DNA of 15,931 nucleotides from JALOAD01 sp023228995 [NCBI: Candidatus Muiribacterium halophilum] (GTDB taxonomy: Bacteria > Muiribacteriota > Muiribacteriia > Muiribacteriales): assembly GCA_023228995.1 (NCBI GenBank), contig JALOAD010000068.1:1-15931 (forward strand), read 5' to 3'. This document shows positions 1 to 6,524 of the stretch, piece after piece (position 1 is the stretch's first letter; the number at the start of each line of letters is the position of its first letter). The position numbers were made by a program, and so were the translations under genes. The notes under the pieces are model-generated. The model saw nothing but the letters and a program-made list of their open reading frames with translations, was not told the origin of the DNA and ran no database searches.

Positions 1-1
1 A

Positions 2-355
2 TATGATAAAATTTATTTAACAACATCTAAAGATGAAAAATTAAAATTGTTTGCTATAGAATTCATTTCAATTTTTTATAGATTAACAAATTATAATTAC
101 AGCATTTATTTATATGAAAAACTTGTTGATGAGTATAATGTGAATGTAAGGTTAAGTTTTTCAGAACATGCAGATAACTTTTTAGATGCTGTATCAGATG
201 CAGCCCAAGAATCACACGAAGAATCCGGAGCACCTTGGCCTTTAGATTGGTCTGAAACTGGTATAGGAGCTATAGCTGGTGGTATTGGTTATATAGTTGG
301 AGCTATTGAAGCAGAATCTTCAGAAGACGACTCTGGAGCTGGCGGAGGGTGGTAA
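2..355 (+). CDS. Hypothetical protein with Gly-rich C-terminal tail, 5' end outside the window
   Basis: The reading frame is open from base 2 to the TAA at 353-355 with no stop, so this is the 3' part of a gene that begins before the window. A TTG at 47 is in frame but has no ribosome binding site and need not be the start. The visible 117 residues have a polar, Tyr/Leu-rich first half and then an acidic stretch (SEHADNFLDAVSDAAQESHEE). The last part is small and hydrophobic (GIGAIAGGIGYIVGAIEAE), ending in SGAGGGW. I do not recognise the family. The short hydrophobic Gly/Ala segment could be a membrane-inserting helix, and a CPBP-type membrane protease follows 88 bp downstream on the same strand, but a functional link is only a guess. 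Confidence 0.6.
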   Translation, partial: YDKIYLTTSKDEKLKLFAIEFISIFYRLTNYNYSIYLYEKLVDEYNVNVRLSFSEHADNFLDAVSDAAQESHEESGAPWPLDWSETGIGAIAGGIGYIVGAIEAESSEDDSGAGGGW

Positions 356-402
356 TTATCAGAAATATAATGATTGAAACATAAAATAAATATATGGACT
401 AA

Positions 403-433
403 AGAAAGAGAATATATTAATTATTCTCTTTCT
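403..433 (+). terminator. Hairpin between the partial gene and the CPBP gene
   Basis: A perfect 12-bp inverted repeat, AGAAAGAGAATA (403-414) and TATTCTCTTTCT (422-433), has a 7-nt loop. It lies 47 bp after the upstream stop codon and ends 10 nt before the next ATG. The tail GACTTTT is a poor T-tract, so termination is plausible but not typical. Because it occupies the place of a ribosome binding site, it could instead control translation of the downstream gene. Confidence 0.45.
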
Positions 434-443
434 GACTTTTAAT

Positions 444-1112
444 ATGAAAAACAAAAATTATGGGTTTAAAGATATTTTTATTATTTGGGGTTTATGGGCT
501 ATAAGTCTAAATATAATAAAAAAAATAATTGACTTATATCAAAATAACTTTGATTTTTCATTAAAGACAATTTTTGTAACTACATATTTGATTAGTTATT
601 TCTTATTGTTTTTCCTTATATATATTTTTACATGTAAAAAATATGGAAAATCTTTGAAAAAAGAATTTTTTATAAAAAAAATTAGTTTAAAAAATACTAT
701 AATGTCTCTGACTTTTGGTTTATCAATGGCTATAACTTTTATTTTTTTAAGTGAATTAGATTTTCAAAAGATTAAAGGTGATAACTTATCAGTTATGATT
801 TATTATGTTTTAGTTTCTTCTGTTATAGGACCTTTTGTTGAAGAGATTTTTGCAAGAGGGGTGTTGTATAATTATTTAACAAGAAAAACAAATATTGTAA
901 TATCAATTTTATTAATAAATATATGGTTTGTTATTGCCCATATGCATTTAAAAAATGAAAATACTATTCTTTTTTTTATTTCAATTTTTATTGCTGGAAC
1001 TATTTTTAATTTACAAAGATATTTTTATAAAAGCCTTACACCTTCAATAATAACACATTTTTCTTATAATTTTATTACTGGTATTTACACTATAATATTA
1101 GTAATAAAATGA
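444..1112 (+). CDS. CPBP-family intramembrane metalloprotease (CAAX/Abi type)
   Basis: The 222-residue protein is mostly membrane helices (about residues 10-28, 42-63, 84-103, 119-132, 151-169, 174-191 and 203-221). It carries the three signature motifs of the CPBP/Abi glutamic-metalloprotease family: EExxxR (E133, E134, R138 in FVEEIFARG), FxxxH (F162, H166) and HxxxN (H205, N209). Members are integral membrane peptidases; some give self-immunity to bacteriocins and others process or regulate membrane proteins. The substrate here is unknown. The ATG at 444 is the only reasonable start, because the frame upstream holds no ATG, GTG or TTG before a stop at 387. No Shine-Dalgarno is visible and a 12-bp hairpin ends 10 nt upstream. 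Family assignment is firm; the biological role is not. Confidence 0.85.
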   Translation: MKNKNYGFKDIFIIWGLWAISLNIIKKIIDLYQNNFDFSLKTIFVTTYLISYFLLFFLIYIFTCKKYGKSLKKEFFIKKISLKNTIMSLTFGLSMAITFIFLSELDFQKIKGDNLSVMIYYVLVSSVIGPFVEEIFARGVLYNYLTRKTNIVISILLINIWFVIAHMHLKNENTILFFISIFIAGTIFNLQRYFYKSLTPSIITHFSYNFITGIYTIILVIK

Positions 1113-1140
1113 TTGAGTCCTGACCCCCCAAAAGAGTACT
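1113..1140. other. Possible insertion-sequence end remnant
   Basis: Directly after the CPBP stop comes GTCCTGACCCCCCAAAAGAG (1117-1136), then TACT. A C-run followed by an A-run and flanked by TACTGA-like bases recalls the terminal repeats of IS3/IS150-type elements (typically TGNNCTGACCCCCAAAA). No partner end or transposase is seen in the window, so this would be a scar at most. It is also the only C-rich tract in the local AT-rich sequence. Confidence 0.2.
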
Positions 1141-1175
1141 GATATTGAATTTGGATGGAGAATTAAATAGGTAAA

Positions 1176-1203
1176 TTGATTTTATTATGTGTTTTGGTAT
1201 AAT
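1176..1203 (+). promoter_or_regulatory. Promoter of the restriction-modification operon
   Basis: A perfect TATAAT (1198-1203) is preceded by TGG (1195-1197), giving an extended -10 (TGnTATAAT). TTGATT (1176-1181) lies 16 bp upstream as a 4/6 match to the -35 consensus. Transcription would start near 1210, leaving a leader of about 50 nt with GGAG (1249-1252) before the ATG at 1260. Confidence 0.55.
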
Positions 1204-1259
1204 ATTATATATAAAATAACTAATAAAAAAGACAAGTATTATATATTTGGAGTTAATTG

Positions 1260-2204
1260 ATGTTAATAGAAAAAAAAGAGTATGAATCATTATTATTTGA
1301 AACTGAAATTAAAGAAGAGCTTTTTTCAAAAAAAGAGAGAAGTTTTTTTTATCCAATTTACAAGAAAAAAGATAATATGTTATTTGAAGGTGATAGTATT
1401 GAATGGCTTAAAAGTATATCTAGTGAATCAGTTGATCTTATTTTTGCAGACCCTCCATATAATATAAAAAAAGCCGATTGGGATAAGTTTGAAAATCAAG
1501 AAAAATATATTGAATGGTCTATGAATTGGATTTACGAAGCATCTCGTGTTCTAAAACCAGAAGGAACACTTTTTATATGTGGGTTTTCTGAAATATTAGC
1601 TGATTTAAAACATCCTTCAATGAAATTTTTTAAAGGTTGTAAATGGATTGTTTGGTATTATAAAAATAAAGCAAATTTAGGCAAAGATTGGGGAAGGTCT
1701 CATGAAAGTATTTTGCATTTGAGAAAAAATAAAAAATTTACTATGAATATGGATGATATTAGAATACCTTATGGAAAACATACCTTAAAATACCCATCTC
1801 ATCCTCAAGCTGAAACTAGTCAATATGGGAATGGTGAGAAAAGGAGAGATATATGGACTCCACATCCAAAAGGTGCAAAACCAAAAGATGTAATCGAGAT
1901 ACCTACTTTATGTAATGGTATGAACGAAAAAACACCTCATCCTGCTCAAAAACCTGAAGCATTGTTAAGAAAAATCATTTTGGCCTCTTCTAATCCAGGA
2001 GATTTAGTGATTGATCCTTTTTCAGGCTCAGGAACTACAATTGTTGTAGCCGAACAATTAAACAGAAAATGGATGGGTTGTGACCTTTCTAATGAATATA
2101 ATAAATGGGCAATTAATAGGTTAGAAAATGTTTCTAGTAAAACTATAGCAGAATGGATAAAATTAGATAAAGCTATAGAAGACAGAAGAAGTTCAATAAG
2201 ATGA
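1260..2204 (+). CDS. Type II DNA methyltransferase, beta-class (probable N6-adenine)
   Basis: The 314-residue protein transfers a methyl group from SAM to an exocyclic base amino group and should protect host DNA. Catalytic motif IV (DPPY, residues 64-67, in DLIFADPPYNI) precedes the SAM-binding motif I (DPFSGSGTT, 252-260). This motif order defines the beta class of amino-methyltransferases. DPPY rather than SPPY favours N6-adenine over N4-cytosine, without excluding the latter. The region between the motifs (about 115-225) should carry the target recognition domain, so the recognition sequence cannot be read from the protein. GGAG at 1249-1252 lies 7 nt from the ATG at 1260; the in-frame TTG at 1257 would be too close. 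The gene overlaps the probable endonuclease downstream by 4 bp. No controller (C) protein is present. Confidence 0.9.
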   Translation: MLIEKKEYESLLFETEIKEELFSKKERSFFYPIYKKKDNMLFEGDSIEWLKSISSESVDLIFADPPYNIKKADWDKFENQEKYIEWSMNWIYEASRVLKPEGTLFICGFSEILADLKHPSMKFFKGCKWIVWYYKNKANLGKDWGRSHESILHLRKNKKFTMNMDDIRIPYGKHTLKYPSHPQAETSQYGNGEKRRDIWTPHPKGAKPKDVIEIPTLCNGMNEKTPHPAQKPEALLRKIILASSNPGDLVIDPFSGSGTTIVVAEQLNRKWMGCDLSNEYNKWAINRLENVSSKTIAEWIKLDKAIEDRRSSIR

Positions 2205-3094
2205 ATTTAAATAGTATTCTTGATGTTGTTACAAATAAAGAAAATTTTAGTACTATAGAGGATTATTCAAATTTTTGTTCAAAATATTTAGAATTTATAA
2301 AAACAAAACTTCAAGCTGTAATTATTTCCAAAAATGAAAACCATTATATGTTTTATCAATATAAAAAAGACGGAACTTACAATATTACAAGACCAATTAA
2401 TAGTAATTTAATGTTGTCATATGAAGAATTTGAATTAAGCAAAGATAAGTTTTTGAATTTATTATTAAATATAAAAGATAATGAAGCTAAACAAAATGAA
2501 AACAGAATTTTATTAAATAATTTTATTTATACATGTCAACAATCCATTGGAGCTGCCTTAGATGCTTTGCCTGCCAAAAAATCAAATACTGCTAGAAAAA
2601 TAAATGGTGATCTCTTTGAACATTTAATACTGTTAATTATAGAGAAAATTGGTATAGATGTTAAAAAAGGTATAATTTCTGTTCCTGTAAAAATAAATGG
2701 AGTGAAAGCTTTTAATATGAATTATCAACACGATTTAATAATAAAAGCAGGCGAAAATACAAAGGCAATTGGGTCTGTAAAAACATCTAGTAAGGACAGA
2801 ATAGATAAAATTTTTATTGATAAGTTTCTTTATAATAAATTAACTGATTCTCAAACACCACATTTTGCAATATTTCTAAACGATGTTCAAAGAAAAGGTA
2901 AAGAAAATAATTATAGTATAAATACCACATTTTTATCAGGACATTTTAAAGGCTATACTGTAAAATTAAATCCATTAGACGGTATTTATTACTTCGATAT
3001 AAGACCAAATATGCAAACGGAAGAAATATTGAAAGATCACATTAAAACATTTGATAATTTTCTAATAGAAGATATCTGGGATTTTTTAAATTGA
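2201..3094 (+). CDS. Probable type II restriction endonuclease
   Basis: The 297-residue soluble protein starts at an ATG inside ATGA, shared with the methyltransferase stop, which implies translational coupling. A candidate PD-(D/E)XK core can be seen: a helix with NGDLFEHL (E140), then H177-D178 on a beta strand, then GSVKTSSKDR with S192-V-K194 as the third motif, in which Ser replaces the usual acidic residue. A basic K-T-x-x-K-D-R stretch right after the catalytic Lys occurs in several type II endonucleases. The ending IYYFDIRP... gives no further clue. I do not recognise a named family, so assignment rests on the candidate core, the size and the tight linkage to a solitary DNA methyltransferase. 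It would cut the same DNA site that the methyltransferase protects. An unrelated defence protein is the main alternative. Confidence 0.68.
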   Translation: MNLNSILDVVTNKENFSTIEDYSNFCSKYLEFIKTKLQAVIISKNENHYMFYQYKKDGTYNITRPINSNLMLSYEEFELSKDKFLNLLLNIKDNEAKQNENRILLNNFIYTCQQSIGAALDALPAKKSNTARKINGDLFEHLILLIIEKIGIDVKKGIISVPVKINGVKAFNMNYQHDLIIKAGENTKAIGSVKTSSKDRIDKIFIDKFLYNKLTDSQTPHFAIFLNDVQRKGKENNYSINTTFLSGHFKGYTVKLNPLDGIYYFDIRPNMQTEEILKDHIKTFDNFLIEDIWDFLN

Positions 3095-3142
3095 AAAATC
3101 TTTAAGATTTAACCCCAAAAATCTAAATAAAAATATGTTAAG

Positions 3143-3171
3143 TTGAATAATATTTTTTTATAATTTATTAT
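3143..3171 (+). promoter_or_regulatory. Promoter of the methyltransferase/CpXC gene (leaderless layout)
   Basis: TTGAAT (3143-3148) and TATTAT (3166-3171) are separated by 17 bp. Only 6 nt separate the -10 from the ATG at 3178, so transcription would begin at or next to the A of the start codon. No Shine-Dalgarno exists upstream. A competing TATAAT at 3159-3164 lacks a matching -35 at proper distance. Confidence 0.5.
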
Positions 3172-3177
3172 ATAAAC

Positions 3178-4308
3178 ATGAGTAAACTTAGAGAATTATA
3201 TGATAATGCAGCACAGAAAGATAAATCCATTAAAAAAGCTACATTTTATTCAAATGAAGATATACCAGAACATTTCAAAACTGAGGTTTTTGGTTGTGGA
3301 AATCCTGTTAGATATATTCAAGGTGAATTTAGTAATAAAGTTGTTTTGGATATTGGATGTGGAGCAGGTATTGATATATATTATCTTTCAAAAAAATTTA
3401 AACAAAGTCTTTTAATTGGTCTTGATTTTTCACTGGATATGTTGAAAAGATCTAAAGTTAATTGTGAAAAATCTGGTGTTGAAGCTTTTTTTATTCAAGC
3501 AGATATAAAACATTTACCATTTAAAAAAGAAGTAATAAATACTATTTTATCAAATGCTTGTATTCATCTTATTAGAGAAAAAGAACAGTTTTTCAATGAA
3601 AGTTTCAGAGTTTTAAAAGAAAATTCTGAAATGATAATTAGTGATATTCAAACTTATAAACCATGGAAAAATCCTTTTTTTCTTGAAGAATATAAACAAA
3701 CTGATGGAGTATTTCTTTATGGAGGAGTAGAAGATAAAGAAAGTTATTTTAACAAATTATCAAATTCAAAAATTCAATATAATATAATAAAAGAAGAATT
3801 TTTTAATCCATCAGCTGATATTTTACCAACAGTTAAAGCAAAACATAAAAATCTTTCAAGTGAAATTGAAAAAGAATTTAAAGAAAATCTTTTCATTCTA
3901 ACTGATTATATAGCATGGAAAGGTGATAAAAAAAAATTCCCAGCATTTGTTAAATGTGATTGTGGAGAAGAAAATATTTTTGATTTTTATCCAAGAATAC
4001 CCTATGGATCTAAACTTTTTAAAAAGCTGAAAAACAATAAAATAAATATAGTTAAATGCAAAAAATGTAGCAAACTTATTGAAAATGAAGATTCATTTAT
4101 GATAACAAGACCACCCAAAGAAGTTATATTTAAATTTCCAGAAAAATGGGAAAATGTAATTGATTTAAATTCAAATGAACTAAAAATAAAAGATACAAAA
4201 TTAAAAGTAATAAAAATCTTTAAAAACTCAGAATTATATCAATTAATAAATAAAGAAACTATATTAAAAGATAATTTCTTAACAAGATTTATTAAAAGAT
4301 TATTTTAA
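3178..4308 (+). CDS. Class I SAM-dependent methyltransferase with C-terminal CpXC-like cysteine domain
   Basis: The first ~200 of 376 residues form a Rossmann methyltransferase. Motif I is VLDIGCGAGID (56-66), the acidic residue binding the SAM ribose is D83 in GLDFSLDML, and ADIKHLPF (109-115) is motif III-like. The preceding FGCGNP resembles the lead-in of UbiE/ArsM-type methyltransferases, but the substrate is unknown. Residues ~255-320 carry C260-D-C262-G and C294-x-x-C297 around FDFYPRI, resembling CpXC-type zinc-binding domains. This could be a metal- or substrate-binding module fused to the enzyme. The last ~55 residues are basic and lysine-rich. The start is the only ATG with a well-placed promoter, and translation appears leaderless. 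It stands alone between the restriction-modification pair and the TetR gene. Confidence 0.75.
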   Translation: MSKLRELYDNAAQKDKSIKKATFYSNEDIPEHFKTEVFGCGNPVRYIQGEFSNKVVLDIGCGAGIDIYYLSKKFKQSLLIGLDFSLDMLKRSKVNCEKSGVEAFFIQADIKHLPFKKEVINTILSNACIHLIREKEQFFNESFRVLKENSEMIISDIQTYKPWKNPFFLEEYKQTDGVFLYGGVEDKESYFNKLSNSKIQYNIIKEEFFNPSADILPTVKAKHKNLSSEIEKEFKENLFILTDYIAWKGDKKKFPAFVKCDCGEENIFDFYPRIPYGSKLFKKLKNNKINIVKCKKCSKLIENEDSFMITRPPKEVIFKFPEKWENVIDLNSNELKIKDTKLKVIKIFKNSELYQLINKETILKDNFLTRFIKRLF

Positions 4309-4365
4309 TAATTTAATTAAATATCCATTATTTTTATCTTAAATTGTATTTTTTTATAAAATAAA

Positions 4366-4383
4366 TTTAGAATTAAATCTAAA
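4366..4383. repeat. Short inverted repeat upstream of the TetR promoter
   Basis: TTTAGA (4366-4371) and TCTAAA (4378-4383) form a 6-bp inverted repeat with a 6-nt spacer just 4 bp before the -35 box. It may end the upstream transcript weakly or bind a second regulator. The AT content makes chance likely. Confidence 0.2.
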
Positions 4384-4387
4384 ACAC

Positions 4388-4416
4388 TTGACAACATACC
4401 TACCGGTCGGTATAAT
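4388..4416 (+). promoter_or_regulatory. Consensus promoter of the TetR gene (leaderless)
   Basis: TTGACA (4388-4393) and TATAAT (4411-4416) are both perfect consensus hexamers with the ideal 17-bp spacer. The -10 is followed by just 6 nt before the ATG at 4423, which puts the expected transcription start on the start codon. No Shine-Dalgarno is present, so the mRNA is probably leaderless. The spacer is almost completely filled by a palindromic operator, so a bound repressor would block RNA polymerase. Confidence 0.85.
4396..4413. promoter_or_regulatory. TetR operator O1 (autoregulatory)
   Basis: ATACCTACCGGTCGGTAT is an 18-bp palindrome with one mismatched pair, centred on CCGG, lying between the -35 and -10 of the TetR promoter. 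It matches 16 of 18 positions with the element at 5064-5081. Location and symmetry fit TetR-family operators; binding is inferred. Confidence 0.8.
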
Positions 4417-4422
4417 GAATTC

Positions 4423-4989
4423 ATGGCTAAGAAAAGTATTATATTAAACAATGCATTGAAGTTATTTACTGTATTTGGATATGATAATACAGGAGTTCAA
4501 AAAATTGCTGATATATCTGGTATTACTAAACCGACTTTATATCATTATTTTGGTAGTAAAGATGGATTACTTTATGAATTGATCAAGATTAATGTTGAAG
4601 ATTTTCTTAAAGAGCTTTATAAAAGTTGCGAATATAATTTTGATGTTAGAACAACTTTAGAAAAAGTTGTTTTTTGTTTTTTTAAATTTGCTAAGGAAAA
4701 GCCTGATTTTTGTAAGTTTTTTCTTAATTCAGAGTTTTCTCCAAATGAAAGTGATGTTCGTATTTGTTCTTTTTTCTTTAGAAAAAATATGTTTGAGTAT
4801 GTAAAATCAATATTTGAAAAAGCAGAAAATGATCACGGTAATATGAAGGGGAGAAGTCAAAGATATACAATATCTTTTTTAGGTACAATAAATTCATATA
4901 TATCAATGAATTATTCAGAATTAATTGAGTTAGATGATCATTGTGTTAAAGAAGTTGTTAGACAATATTTATATGGAATTTTTTCCTAA
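4423..4989 (+). CDS. TetR/AcrR-family transcriptional regulator
   Basis: The 188-residue protein has the typical N-terminal TetR DNA-binding domain: helix 1 (SIILNNALKLFTVFGYDNT, residues 5-23) and a helix-turn-helix in VQKIADISGITKPTLYHYF (25-43), followed by GSKDGLL. The C-terminal ~130 residues are an all-helical ligand-binding and dimerisation domain with no recognisable ligand signature. It includes a Phe/Cys-rich helix (VVFCFFKFAKEKPDFCKFF). It probably represses its own leaderless promoter through the operator at 4396-4413 and the downstream GH13 gene through the near-identical element at 5064-5081. The natural inducer is unknown; given the target it might be a sugar or a compound linked to glycan uptake, but TetR proteins are not usual maltose regulators. 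Confidence 0.93.
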   Translation: MAKKSIILNNALKLFTVFGYDNTGVQKIADISGITKPTLYHYFGSKDGLLYELIKINVEDFLKELYKSCEYNFDVRTTLEKVVFCFFKFAKEKPDFCKFFLNSEFSPNESDVRICSFFFRKNMFEYVKSIFEKAENDHGNMKGRSQRYTISFLGTINSYISMNYSELIELDDHCVKEVVRQYLYGIFS

Positions 4990-5057
4990 ATTAAAAATTT
5001 TGCCTCTAGCTTTTAAAAGTTGTGTTTTTTATAAAAAGGATTTAAAGATTTATATTT

Positions 5058-5086
5058 TTTTGTATACCTACCGGTAAGTATATAAT
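5058..5086 (+). promoter_or_regulatory. Promoter of the GH13 gene
   Basis: A perfect TATAAT (5081-5086) overlaps the right end of the second TetR operator. The -35 is weak: TTTTGT (5058-5063) at 17 bp or TTGTAT (5060-5065) at 15 bp. Transcription would start near 5093, giving a leader of about 29 nt with GGAGG at 5112-5116. This gene is therefore not leaderless, unlike its regulator. Confidence 0.6.
5064..5081. promoter_or_regulatory. TetR operator O2 (GH13 promoter)
   Basis: ATACCTACCGGTAAGTAT is an 18-bp near-palindrome with one mismatched pair. It differs from the element in the TetR promoter at only two positions and occupies the same place between the -35 and -10 boxes. The same dimer is expected to bind both, repressing the enzyme gene together with its own. 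Confidence 0.75.
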
Positions 5087-5121
5087 TTAGATATTTTAAA
5101 TGAAATTAAGTGGAGGATTTT

Positions 5122-6483
5122 ATGAAATGGTTTGAAAAAGCGTTTATTTATCATATATTTCCATTAGGATTTAATGGTGTTTTAGAATGCACTGATAGGA
5201 ATTCTTCTGATAATTCTGATAAGTTTAAAAAACTTAAAAGAAATATTGATTATATTGAAAGTTTAGGTGCTAATACTGTGTTTTTTGGTCCTGTTTTTGA
5301 GTCTTCTTCTCATGGTTATGATGTTAATAATTTATTTTCTATTGATAAAAGACTTGGTAGTAATGAGGATTTTAAAGATCTTTGTATATATATTAAATCT
5401 AAAAATATGAAAATTGTTCTTGATGCTGTATTTCATCATTCTGGTAGAGAACTTGAACAGTTTATTGATTTAAAGGTAAATAAGGAAAATTCAAAATTTA
5501 AAGATTGGTTTTATGGTGTTGATTTTTCTAATAATAATAGCTTTAATGATGGTTTTTCATATTATGGCTGGAATGGTGATTATTCTCTTGTTAAATATAA
5601 TCTTCATAATGAAGAAGTTAGAAATTATTTATTGAATGCTGTTGAATTTTGGGTAAAGGAATTTGATATTGATGGTTTGAGATTAGATGCTTCTGATTGT
5701 TTGGAATCTTTTTTTCTTGAAGATTTAAGAAGTTTCACAGAAAATCTTAAAGAAGATTTTTGGCTTATGGGTGAAGTTGTTCATGGTGATTATAGAAGGA
5801 TATTTTCTGATAAAAGATTGCATTCAGTTACAAATTATGAATGTTATAAAGGTATGTTTTCAAGTTTTAATGATAAGAATTTTTATGAAATTGCCTATTC
5901 ATTAAGTCGTCAATTTAGTAAAGATGGTATATATAAAAACAAGCATTTATATAACTTTGTAGATAATCATGATGTGTCTAGAATTTTTTCTAATCTAAAT
6001 GAAAAAGTTCATTTATTCCCGTTATATATATTGTTATTTACTATTCCAGGAATTCCATCTTTATATTATGGAAGTGAATTTAGAGAGTGTGGTATAAAAC
6101 ATAAAGATGATAATGTATTAAGACCTAATATTGATATGGCTTGGCTTAAAGAAAATATTCCGTGTGATATTATGGATTTAATTAAAAAACTAGCTTTTAT
6201 TAGAAAAAATGATAATAATTTAATTTATGGTGACTATAAAGAACTTTTAATATCTCATGAACAATTTTGTTTTGTTAGAAAAATTGGCAAAGAAGAAACT
6301 ATTATTGGTATAAACTCTTCACATACTCATAAAAAAGTTACAATAAAAACAATTAATAATAACTCTAATAGGATTTTTATAGATGTTCTTGATAATAATT
6401 CAAAAGTAATTGAAAAAAATGGTAATATTGAAATTAGAATGAATCCAACATGGGGAGTTATATTAAAAGAATTTAAACAATAA
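5122..6483 (+). CDS. GH13 family glycoside hydrolase (alpha-amylase/alpha-glucosidase type), cytoplasmic
   Basis: The 453-residue protein has all four conserved GH13 regions: region I DAVFHH (D101-H106), region II GLRLDASD with R187 and nucleophile D189, region III GEVV with acid/base E218, and region IV FVDNHD with N282, H283 and transition-state stabiliser D284. The barrel opens with FEKAFIYHIFPLGF. A short beta domain (about 385-453) closes the protein. It has no signal peptide, so it should act on imported maltodextrin-like or other alpha-glucosides. Family members include maltodextrin glucosidases, cyclomaltodextrinases and transferases, and I cannot choose between them. The true start is the ATG at 5122 behind GGAGG (5112-5116); the in-frame GTG at 5110 overlaps that ribosome binding site. 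No transporter gene is adjacent, and control appears to be by the TetR regulator upstream. Confidence 0.92.
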   Translation: MKWFEKAFIYHIFPLGFNGVLECTDRNSSDNSDKFKKLKRNIDYIESLGANTVFFGPVFESSSHGYDVNNLFSIDKRLGSNEDFKDLCIYIKSKNMKIVLDAVFHHSGRELEQFIDLKVNKENSKFKDWFYGVDFSNNNSFNDGFSYYGWNGDYSLVKYNLHNEEVRNYLLNAVEFWVKEFDIDGLRLDASDCLESFFLEDLRSFTENLKEDFWLMGEVVHGDYRRIFSDKRLHSVTNYECYKGMFSSFNDKNFYEIAYSLSRQFSKDGIYKNKHLYNFVDNHDVSRIFSNLNEKVHLFPLYILLFTIPGIPSLYYGSEFRECGIKHKDDNVLRPNIDMAWLKENIPCDIMDLIKKLAFIRKNDNNLIYGDYKELLISHEQFCFVRKIGKEETIIGINSSHTHKKVTIKTINNNSNRIFIDVLDNNSKVIEKNGNIEIRMNPTWGVILKEFKQ

Positions 6484-6494
6484 CTTATATTCAT

Positions 6495-6524
6495 AAAGCT
6501 TGAAGTTTTTATTTTTCAAGCTTT
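6495..6524. terminator. Bidirectional terminator hairpin between convergent genes
   Basis: AAAGCTTGAA (6495-6504) and TTCAAGCTTT (6515-6524) form a perfect 10-bp stem with a 10-nt T-rich loop. It sits 12 bp after the GH13 stop and overlaps the 3' end of the minus-strand nuclease gene. Runs of T after the stem are short on both strands, so it probably serves both transcripts with moderate strength. Confidence 0.65.

Noticed and set aside
1257-1259. In-frame TTG directly before the DNA methyltransferase ATG
   Set aside because: It is only 4 nt from GGAG, whereas the ATG at 1260 has a normal 7-nt spacing.
1282-1467. Open frame overlapping the start of the DNA methyltransferase gene
   Set aside because: It lies in another frame of a gene with clear catalytic motifs and has low-complexity Lys/Leu composition.
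3095-3115. Symmetric AAATCTT/AAGATTT after the endonuclease gene considered as a terminator
   Set aside because: The arms are only 1 nt apart, so the usable stem is about 5 AT-rich pairs, and no T-tract follows.
5110-5121. In-frame GTG start 12 bp before the GH13 ATG
   Set aside because: It overlaps the GGAGG ribosome binding site that serves the ATG at 5122 and adds four residues not needed by the family.
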